Shown here: positions 32,581 through 38,377 of the stretch, piece after piece | Position numbering within the stretch: position 1 is the stretch's first letter | Layout of the letters: each line of letters starts with the position of its first letter | Source: Dyella_B sp035508675 | GTDB lineage: Bacteria; Pseudomonadota; Gammaproteobacteria; Xanthomonadales; Rhodanobacteraceae | Reading direction: 5' to 3' | DNA: 38,377 nt | NCBI RefSeq assembly: GCF_035508675.1 | Contig: NZ_DATJMN010000320.1 | Coordinates: 1 to 38,377 of the forward strand | Notes under the pieces: generated by a model | The model's database searches: none | The model's input: the letters and a program-made list of their open reading frames with translations, nothing else | Told to the model about the DNA's origin: nothing | Made by a program: the position numbers and the translations under genes

Positions 32581-34251
32581 ATGTGCGCCATCTTCGGAAT
32601 GTTCGATCTTCAGCCGGGCGACGACCTGGCTGCGTTACGCCAGCTAGCCCTGGAGCTGTCGCAACGACAGCGCCACCGCGGGCCGGATTGGAGCGGGGTG
32701 TTCGTGGATGCCGGCGCGATCCTGGTGCACGAGCGCCTGGCCATCGTCGATCCGGCCAGCGGCGCACAGCCATTGCGCTCGCGCGACGGCCACCTGGCGC
32801 TGGCGGTGAACGGCGAAATCTACAACCATCGCGAGCTGCGCGCACACAGCCGCTACGACTTCACCACCGGCTCTGACTGCGAAGTGATCAACGCGCTCTA
32901 CCGCGAACATGGCACGGATTTCCTTACCCAGCTCAACGGCATTTTTGCGTTCGCCCTGTGGGATGGCGATGCCAAGCGCTACCTGATTGCACGCGACCCG
33001 ATCGGCGTGTGTCCGCTGTATTGGGGCCACGATGCGCAGGGCCGGCTGTGCGTGGCCTCGGAAATGAAGGCATTGGTGGGTGTCTGCGCCGACGTGGCGC
33101 CGTTCCCGCCGGGCCACGTCTACGACAGCAGCACCGGCGAGCTCAAGCGTTACTACCAGCGCCCCTGGCGCGATTACGAAGCCACCAAAGGCCACGGCCC
33201 GGGTGAATTGCGCAAGGCATTCGAGCAGGCGGTGCATCGCCAGCTGATGACGGACGTGCCGTACGGCGTACTCCTCTCCGGTGGCCTGGATTCCTCGCTG
33301 GTCGCCGCCTGTGCCGCGCGTTTCGCGCGCGAACGCGTGGAAGACGACGACCGCAGCGAAGCCTGGTGGCCGCGCCTGCATTCCTTCGCCATCGGCCTGG
33401 AAGGATCGCCCGACCTGGCCGCCGCAAAAATCGTCGCCGACGCGCTCGGCACCGTGCACCACGGTTTCGTCTACAACTTCTGGGAAGGCCTGGATGCGCT
33501 GCCGGAAGTGATCCGCCACATCGAAACCTACGACGTCACCACCATTCGCGCCTCCACGCCGATGTACCTGCTCGCACGCCGCATCAAGGCGATGGGCGTG
33601 AAGATGGTGCTGTCCGGCGAAGGCTCCGATGAAATCTTCGGTGGCTACCTGTATTTCCACAAAGCGCCTTCGCCCGAAGCCTTCCACGAAGAAACCGTGC
33701 GCAAGCTCGATGCGCTGCACAGCTACGACTGCCTGCGCGCGAACAAGTCGATGATGGCCTGGGGCGTGGAGGCACGCGTACCGTTCCTCGATCTGGAGTT
33801 CATGGAGGCGGCGATGAGCATGGATGCTACGCACAAGATGGCCGGCAACGGCCGCATCGAAAAAGCCGTGTTGCGCGAAGCGTTCGCCGGTGCGCTGCCG
33901 GAATCGATCCTGTGGCGGCAGAAAGAACAGTTCAGCGATGGCGTCGGCTACGGCTGGATCGATGGCCTGAAAGCGCACGCCGAGCAGGCGGTCAGCGACC
34001 GCGAATTTGCTGCTGCCGCGTCACGCTATCCCTTCAACACGCCGGCCACCAAAGAGGCATACCTGTATCGCCGCATCTTCGAGAAATTCTTCCCCGGCGA
34101 AGCCTGCGCAGCGACGGTGCCCGGCGGCAAGTCGATCGCGTGTTCCTCGCCGGCCGCACTGGCCTGGGACCCGGCGTTTGCGGCAATGGCCGACCCTTCC
34201 GGCCGCGCGGTGCGCGGCGTGCATGCCAATGCACTGGAGACAACGCCGTAA
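32581..34251 (+). CDS. asnB: Asparagine synthetase (glutamine-hydrolysing)
   Basis: A 556-residue enzyme (E. coli AsnB 554). MCAIFG exposes the N-terminal nucleophile Cys2 after Met removal. RHRGPDWSG and LAVNGEIYNHRELR mark the glutaminase domain. The synthetase domain has the PP-loop LLSGGLDSSL (SGGLDSS 233-239), SGEGSDEIFGGYLYFHKAP and WGVEARVPFLD. It makes asparagine from aspartate, ATP and glutamine. The start is ATG 32581 behind AAGGAA (32568-32573). The gene is alone and preceded by the Asn-codon leader and terminator, so attenuation by Asn-tRNA supply is the likely control. Confidence 0.96.
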   Translation: MCAIFGMFDLQPGDDLAALRQLALELSQRQRHRGPDWSGVFVDAGAILVHERLAIVDPASGAQPLRSRDGHLALAVNGEIYNHRELRAHSRYDFTTGSDCEVINALYREHGTDFLTQLNGIFAFALWDGDAKRYLIARDPIGVCPLYWGHDAQGRLCVASEMKALVGVCADVAPFPPGHVYDSSTGELKRYYQRPWRDYEATKGHGPGELRKAFEQAVHRQLMTDVPYGVLLSGGLDSSLVAACAARFARERVEDDDRSEAWWPRLHSFAIGLEGSPDLAAAKIVADALGTVHHGFVYNFWEGLDALPEVIRHIETYDVTTIRASTPMYLLARRIKAMGVKMVLSGEGSDEIFGGYLYFHKAPSPEAFHEETVRKLDALHSYDCLRANKSMMAWGVEARVPFLDLEFMEAAMSMDATHKMAGNGRIEKAVLREAFAGALPESILWRQKEQFSDGVGYGWIDGLKAHAEQAVSDREFAAAASRYPFNTPATKEAYLYRRIFEKFFPGEACAATVPGGKSIACSSPAALAWDPAFAAMADPSGRAVRGVHANALETTP

Positions 34252-34303
34252 ACCTGCCGGCGACTTCAAGCGACCTAGACTGGGATGCCATCTAGGCTGG
34301 GAC

Positions 34304-34364
34304 GAGGCGTAGCCGAATCCCAGCATAGGCATGCATGGCGCAGTTGGGGCTTGCGCCCCAACCT
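34304..34364. repeat. Dispersed REP-like repeat, copy B, with hairpins
   Basis: Matches 19176-19248 in order of conserved blocks. GTTGGGGC (34343-34350) pairs perfectly with GCCCCAAC (34355-34362). Just outside, GCTGGGA (34296-34302) pairs with TCCCAGC (34318-34324), and CCTAGA (34274) with TCTAGG (34291). It lies between converging asnB and the MmyB-type gene and may act as a terminator for both. Confidence 0.65.
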
Positions 34365-34393
34365 GCGCTTGGCGCCCGACGGCGCGAACACCG

Positions 34394-35182
34394 TTAGCCT
34401 TCTTCCACCCGCGTATACATCACCATCCGCAACCCTGGCGTGCCTTCCACCGCAAACGCCGTGTGCTCGTAGCAGGCGATGCTGCCATCTTCCTGGTGAT
34501 AACGCTTGGTGCCATGTTCGCGCGTTTTCACGTCTTGCTGCGGCCACCATTGCGCGAACTCGCGGCTTCCGCGCAACAGCTCATCGGTCAATGCCGCAAA
34601 GCGCGCGTCATCGCCCGCACCCGCAATGTCGAAACGGAACATGGCGATGGCAACGCGTGCGTGGTGTTCCCAGTTCAGCAAGGTCTGCCTGCAGTGTGGA
34701 TCCAGGAACACGTACAACATGGTGTTGCGCTGTTCCGGGAGCATCGCGCCAAAATCGGTAAGCAGATGAATCGTGGCGGCGTTCCACGCCACCACGTCCC
34801 AGTGGGTATCCACCAGATAGGCGGGCTGCGCCATGCCGTCCAGCATGCGCTGCAGGGCGGGTGTAGCCTGCGGTTTGGGTGGCCCCGTTTTTTCCTGGGC
34901 CAGGGTGAACAAATATTCGCGCTCGGCCTGATCCAGCCGCAGCGCCTTGGCGAGATTGTCGAGAAACGCGCTGGAGACGCGGATGTCGCGCGCCTGCTCC
35001 AGCCAGGTGTACCAGGTCAGCCCGATACCGGCGATCTGTGCCACTTCCTCGCGCCGCAGCCCGCGCGTGCGACGTCGTACGCCGGGGGGCAGCCCCACGT
35101 CCTGTGGCTGCAGGCGCGCGCGTCGTTCGCGCAGGAAGCTGGCCAGCAGTTCTCGCGGGGAAAGTGAGGGAAGGGTCGCCAT
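34394..35182 (-). CDS. MmyB-like helix-turn-helix regulator
   Basis: A 262-residue protein. The N-terminal XRE-type HTH (about 10-80) contains LRERRARLQPQDVGLP, RRTRGLRREEVAQIAGIGLT and WYTWLEQARDIRVS, typical of MmyB-like regulators. The rest is the MmyB ligand domain (PAYLVDTHWDVVAWNAAT, then FRFDIAGAGDDARFAALTDE), which in known structures binds a fatty-acid-like ligand. It diverges from the dehydrogenase gene over 104 bp, the common arrangement in which such a regulator controls its neighbour. Confidence 0.9.
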   Translation of the reverse strand: MATLPSLSPRELLASFLRERRARLQPQDVGLPPGVRRRTRGLRREEVAQIAGIGLTWYTWLEQARDIRVSSAFLDNLAKALRLDQAEREYLFTLAQEKTGPPKPQATPALQRMLDGMAQPAYLVDTHWDVVAWNAATIHLLTDFGAMLPEQRNTMLYVFLDPHCRQTLLNWEHHARVAIAMFRFDIAGAGDDARFAALTDELLRGSREFAQWWPQQDVKTREHGTKRYHQEDGSIACYEHTAFAVEGTPGLRMVMYTRVEEG

Positions 35183-35229
35183 AGCCGCAGCCTGTTGTTG
35201 CCAATACCAGGATAACGCGTGCGCTTAAT

Positions 35230-35267
35230 GAGCTTTTGCGAGCTTGCCATAGTTAGGCGCATCGCAA
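35230..35267. promoter_or_regulatory. Possible operator between the MmyB-type regulator and dehydrogenase
   Basis: GAGCTT occurs at 35230-35235 and 35240-35245, a 10-bp period on one face of the helix. TTGCGA (35236-35241) and TCGCAA (35262-35267) form an inverted pair. They lie in the shared 104-bp promoter region and may be binding sites of the divergent regulator. Confidence 0.35.
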
Positions 35268-35286
35268 CACGACAACGAGGGTTCTC

Positions 35287-36366
35287 ATGAAAGCATGGCA
35301 GTTTTCTCCGGGTGAAACACCGCCGCTGGCGCTGGTGGAACAGGCACGGCCCGTGGCGCGCCGCGGCGCCGTGGTGGTGCGCATGCGCGCGGTACCGCTG
35401 CTCAGCTACCTGGGCGATTACGTGCGCGGCAGCCTGGCTCGTCATTATCAGTATCCCGAGCAACCTTTCGTCATCGGCACCAATGGTGTCGGCGTCGTCG
35501 AGGCGGTGGGCGAAGGGGTGCATCACTACAAGCCGGGGCAGGCCGTGCTGGTGCACCCGTACGTGATGTCGACCGAGAACGTGGACGACCCGGTCGAAGT
35601 GCTCTCCGGCCTGACTGGCACCGGTCCGCAGAGCACCGGCTTGTTGAACGATTGGCCGGACGGCAGTTTGAGCGAGTTCGCCGCTGTGCCGGCCACGGTA
35701 CCGGTAAGCCTTGAAGGCTTGACGCATATCGCCTGGGAACGGCTTGCCTCGCTCGGCAAGTTCATCGTGCCGTTCGGCGGCCTGCGTCGTGGCCGCCTTG
35801 CGGCCGGCGAAACGGTGATCGTCAATGGCGCCAGCGGTTACTTCGGCGCTGCCGCCGTATTGCTTGCACTGGCGATGGGGGCCGAACGCGTGGTGGCAAC
35901 GGCACGCGACGTGTCTGCATTGCAGACCCTCGCCGCCATGGATAAACGCGTTCGCCCCGTCGCCCTTGGCGGAAGCATCGAGCATGACACGGCGGCATTG
36001 CGCGAAGCCACCGACGGTGGCGCGCACATGGCGTTCGATATGGTGGGGCGTGCGTGCGACGCCAACTCCACGCTTAGCGCCCTGGGCGCATTGCGTCGCC
36101 GCGGCCGGCTGGTGCTGATGGGCAGCATGAGCGTGCCGCTGCCACTGGATTACGGGCAAATGCTGATCAACCAGTGGGAGGTGATCGGCCATTTCATGTA
36201 CAGCGCCGAAGACAGCCGACGGTTGATAAGGCTGGTACGTGCGGGTTTGCTCGATCTGGAGGCCGTGCGCCTGCAGCAGTATGCGTTGGAAGAGCTGCCG
36301 CAAGCGATGGACGCCGCCGCGCGCATGCGTGGATTGGATTGCACGGTGGTGAAGCTAAACGGCTGA
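35287..36366 (+). CDS. Zinc-independent medium-chain (MDR) alcohol dehydrogenase/quinone reductase-like
   Basis: A 359-residue oxidoreductase. The GroES-like N-terminus has FVIGTNGVGVVEAVGEGVHH and KPGQAVLVHPYV. The Rossmann domain has VIVNGASGYFGAAAVLLALA (NAD(P)-binding glycine motif) and LGALRRRGRLVLMGSM. The structural-zinc Cys cluster and catalytic Cys are absent, so it belongs to the zinc-free MDR type. The substrate is unknown. Divergence from an MmyB-type regulator suggests induction by a small ligand. AACGAGGG precedes the ATG. Confidence 0.85.
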   Translation: MKAWQFSPGETPPLALVEQARPVARRGAVVVRMRAVPLLSYLGDYVRGSLARHYQYPEQPFVIGTNGVGVVEAVGEGVHHYKPGQAVLVHPYVMSTENVDDPVEVLSGLTGTGPQSTGLLNDWPDGSLSEFAAVPATVPVSLEGLTHIAWERLASLGKFIVPFGGLRRGRLAAGETVIVNGASGYFGAAAVLLALAMGAERVVATARDVSALQTLAAMDKRVRPVALGGSIEHDTAALREATDGGAHMAFDMVGRACDANSTLSALGALRRRGRLVLMGSMSVPLPLDYGQMLINQWEVIGHFMYSAEDSRRLIRLVRAGLLDLEAVRLQQYALEELPQAMDAAARMRGLDCTVVKLNG

Positions 36367-36402
36367 GTTCATGTGAGGGAGGGAGTTGGACCCTCTGAGA
36401 AC

Positions 36403-36600
36403 CGTCGCCCCCGGCCTTCGCCCTGTCTCTTGGTCACATTTCTTGCGTGCAATGTCAGGTCCGCCGGAAATAGCTCCCTCTCCCCCGTTATTGATCAAAG
36501 ATGGGGGAGAAGGGACTGGCCTACCGCATTGATGGGTTATCCCGCATCGATAGCGAGCAAAAAAATGTGACCAAGAGATAGGGCCTTCGCCAGGGCGACG
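36403..36600. mobile_element. Second foldback element, upstream of prfB
   Basis: CGTCGCCC (36403-36410) to about 36450 is matched in inverse by 36553-36600. CTCTTGGTCACATTT (36427-36441) is exactly inverse at 36566-36580, and the outer bases are CGTCGCCC/GGGCGACG. The inside has CTCCCTCTCCCCC (36474-36486) facing GGGGGAGAAGGG. It fills about half of the 409-bp gap between the dehydrogenase and prfB. The short leftward ORF over it is a product of the repeat. Confidence 0.65.
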
Positions 36601-36775
36601 AATCAAAAAGCACATGGAGCTTTCCGTAAGTTCGCAGCTCGGCTCCTGGGAGAGGGAATGCCAGTACCGTGCATGCGTGCCTTCAGCCCTCAGCTAGGCG
36701 CCTGCGCACCCGGTTTGCTAGCATTACCGTTTATCTCGCGCCCATCGGGCGCCATCCCTCCAGGGTTCAACCACC

Positions 36776-37901
36776 ATGATCGAAACCAATCCGATCCTTG
36801 CGCAGATCGCGGACCTCACGGCCCGTATCGAGTCGCTTAGGGGGTATCATTGACTACGACGCCAAGCGTGAGCGCCTGGAAGAAGTAAGCCGCGAACTGG
36901 AAAATCCCAACGTGTGGGACGATCCGCCGCGCGCGCAGGAACTGGGCCGCGAACGCGCCCGCCTCGATACCATCGTCAGCGGCATCGACCGCATCACCTC
37001 CGGCCTGGCCGATGCCGGCGAACTGCTGGAAATGGCCGCCGCCGACGGCGACGAAGCCACCGTGCAATCCGTGCAGACCGACGTCGGCAAGCTCGACGCC
37101 GAGGTCAGCAAGCTGGAATTCCAGCGCATGTTCTCCGGCAAGATGGACGCCATGAACGCCTTCGTCGACGTGCAGGCCGGCGCCGGTGGCACCGAGGCGC
37201 AGGACTGGGCCGAAATGCTGCTGCGCATGTACCTGCGCTGGTGCGAATCGCGCGGCTGGAAAACCGAGCTGATGGAAGTCAGCGCCGGCGACGTGGCCGG
37301 CATCAAGTCCGCCACCTTCCGCGTGGAAGGCGATTACGCCTACGGCTGGCTGAAAACCGAAATCGGCGTGCATCGCCTGGTGCGCAAGAGCCCATTCGAC
37401 TCCGACAATCGCCGTCACACCAGCTTCACCTCGGTGTTCGTGTCGCCGGAAGTCGACGACGACATCGACATCGAGATCAACCCGGCTGATCTGAAAACCG
37501 ACGTATACCGCTCCTCCGGTGCCGGCGGCCAGCACGTCAACAAAACCGAATCGGCGGTGCGTATCACCCACGTGCCTACCGGCGTGGTGGTGGCCTGCCA
37601 GACCGAGCGCAGCCAGCACGCCAACCGCGACCGCGCCATGAAAATGCTGGCCGCCAAGTTGTACGAACTGGAAATCCAGAAGCGCAACGCCGAAAAGGAC
37701 GCGCTGGAAGCGACCAAGTCCGACATCGGCTGGGGCAGCCAGATCCGCAACTACGTGCTGGACCAGAGCCGCATCAAGGACCTGCGCACCGGCGTGGAAC
37801 GCACCGATACGCAGAAGGTGCTCGATGGCGATCTCGACGATTTCATCGAGGCAAGCCTGAAAGCCGGACTGGACGCGGGCGCCAAGCGCGTCGATGCCTG
37901 A
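36776..37901 (+). CDS. prfB: Peptide chain release factor 2, requires +1 frameshift
   Basis: Joined reading frames 36776-36850 and 36852-37901 give 374 residues (E. coli 365). Codons 1-25 end at an in-frame TGA (36851-36853), and the rest is in the +1 frame from GAC (DYDAKRERLEEVSREL). SPF, the stop-codon reader, falls at 205-207 and GGQ at 250-252, the E. coli numbers, confirming the 25-codon first part. RF2 reads UGA and UAA. An extended -10-like TGC-TAGCAT lies at 36716-36724. The frameshift codon is CAT instead of CTT (see the separate entry). Confidence 0.93.
36839..36854 (+). promoter_or_regulatory. prfB programmed frameshift site, variant slippery codon
   Basis: AGGGGG (36839-36844), TAT, CAT (36848-36850), TGA, C. 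The usual site is AGGGGG-TAT-CTT-TGA-C, in which tRNA-Leu slips from CUU to UUU when RF2 is scarce. The Shine-Dalgarno-like element, spacing, TGA and following C are all present. Only the base at 36849 differs (A for T). AUU at 36849-36851 lies in the +1 frame four bases after AGGGGG, so internal initiation there is a possible alternative. Confidence 0.85.
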
Positions 37902-37922
37902 TAGCCGTCGAGGAGCCACCGC

Positions 37923-38237
37923 ATGAACGCTAAAACGGTGTACGCAGTGTTGTTTGCATGCGCCAGCTTCGCGCTTTTCAACCATGCTGCGAACGCTGCC
38001 GAGCAAGGCGTGAAGCAGGATGCCAAAAACGCCGGCCACGCCATCGGCAACGGCGCGCGCGATGTCGGACATGCGACCGCGCACGTCGCCAGAACCATCG
38101 GCCATGGCGCGAAAGAAGCGGGCCACGGCATTGGACACGGCGCCAAGGAAGTGGGCCACGGCGTGGCGCACGGCACGCGCGAAGGCTGGGATGCCACCAA
38201 GCATGCGGTCAAGCATGTGTTCGGCAAAGATGATTGA
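37923..38237 (+). CDS. Small secreted His-rich protein with 11-residue repeats
   Basis: A 104-residue protein. The signal is MNAKTVYAVLFACASFALF with cleavage near AANA. The mature part is a run of six 11-residue units from about residue 38: GHAIGNGARDV, GHATAHVARTI, GHGAKEAGHGI, GHGAKEVGHGV, AHGTREGWDAT and KHAVKHVFGKD. This periodicity suits an amphipathic helix like LEA or apolipoprotein repeats. About twelve His suggest metal binding. I do not recognise the family. It starts 21 bp after prfB. Confidence 0.75.
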   Translation: MNAKTVYAVLFACASFALFNHAANAAEQGVKQDAKNAGHAIGNGARDVGHATAHVARTIGHGAKEAGHGIGHGAKEVGHGVAHGTREGWDATKHAVKHVFGKDD

Positions 38238-38273
38238 TAGCCTGGATTGCTCCAGAGGGTATCCAGCTCTAGA

Positions 38274-38310
38274 ATATGGCAAGCCATATCGAAAAGCTGG
38301 GTAACCATAT
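38274..38310 (+). promoter_or_regulatory. Palindromic operator of the VapB-type gene
   Basis: ATATGGC (38274-38280) and GCCATAT (38283-38289) form a perfect inverted repeat around AA, and CCATAT recurs at 38305-38310 overlapping the start codon. Antitoxins of this type usually bind such sites to repress their own operon. Confidence 0.6.
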
Positions 38311-38377
38311 GAAGACCACGCTTGAAATCAATGATGAGCTGTTGCGACAGGTGCGCGACGTCGTGCAACACGATGGC
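38309..38377 (+). CDS. VapB-family antitoxin (partial, start only)
   Basis: Twenty-three codons reach the window edge: MKTTLEINDELLRQVRDVVQ and three more. MKTTLEINDELL is the ribbon-helix-helix start typical of VapB/DUF2191 antitoxins, whose strand contacts DNA. The downstream toxin, expected to be a PIN-domain ribonuclease, lies outside the window. It was too short at the edge to be reported automatically. The palindrome just upstream supports an autoregulated operon. Confidence 0.7.
   Translation, partial: MKTTLEINDELLRQVRDVVQHDG

Noticed and set aside
32644..33978. Leftward 444-codon frame over asnB
   Set aside because: Antisense shadow of asnB with His/Arg-rich low-information sequence.
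36355..36615. Leftward 86-codon ORF between the dehydrogenase and prfB
   Set aside because: It lies almost entirely in the foldback element, so its sequence is explained by the repeat.
37960..38230. Tandem DNA repeats as a CRISPR-like array
   Set aside because: The 33-bp period is in frame and codes for protein repeats; there are no unique spacers and no cas genes.
36837..38282. Leftward 481-codon frame over prfB and the small repeat gene
   Set aside because: Antisense shadow of two genes that have clear coding evidence on the plus strand.

Overview
The window reads as the chromosome of a high-GC gammaproteobacterium of the Xanthomonadales, most likely the Rhodanobacteraceae (Dyella, Luteibacter or Rhodanobacter type). 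This rests on rpfE directly joined to recJ with prfB nearby (a Xanthomonas/Xylella rpf-cluster neighbourhood), a GacA/UvrY-type regulator beside a long Ala/Pro/Gln-rich RNase E, and the aguA/aguB agmatine pathway. The genus is an inference.

Positions 1 to about 10,680 are the right end of a contractile-tailed prophage. The order is Mu-like: tape-measure C-terminus, gp43-position protein, baseplate hub, spike, gp46-like, gpJ-like and gp48-like proteins, tail fibre and fibre assembly protein. A lysis module follows: NlpC/P60-like protein, XhlA-like holin, GH73 endolysin, a phage-borne tRNA-Thr overlapping the endolysin stop, a second holin-like protein, and an i-/o-spanin pair. Four hairpin terminators divide the late operon into blocks, and two of them share an identical 20-bp tail leading into the next gene. 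The prophage stops just short of the 3' end of a complete tRNA-Leu(TAA), the probable attachment site.

Positions 10.8-20 kb are core chromosome: a LuxR-type response regulator with a GacA-box-like palindrome upstream, rne and rluC diverging, a membrane protein of the CPBP protease fold lacking the usual Glu pair, phhB, nfuA and two small cytochromes c. Positions 20.2-26.8 kb are a leftward block (aguA, araC-type regulator, dicarboxylate symporter, PEBP protein, aguB, TraB-family protein) that probably turns agmatine into putrescine.

Positions 27-38.4 kb hold a YheS-type ABC-F protein, rpfE, recJ, a STAS-like protein, asnB, a divergent MmyB-type regulator and dehydrogenase, prfB, a small histidine-rich 11-residue-repeat protein, and the start of a VapB-type antitoxin gene with a palindromic operator. 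Two foldback (MITE-like) elements and several REP-like hairpins lie between these genes.

The most striking observation is upstream of asnB. A 42-codon leader ORF carries eight Asn codons within eleven, followed by a perfect 13-bp terminator hairpin, with segments that can form alternative pairings. This is the layout of a ribosome-mediated, asparagine-responsive transcription attenuator. Second is prfB, whose programmed frameshift site has CAT where the almost universal slippery codon is CTT.
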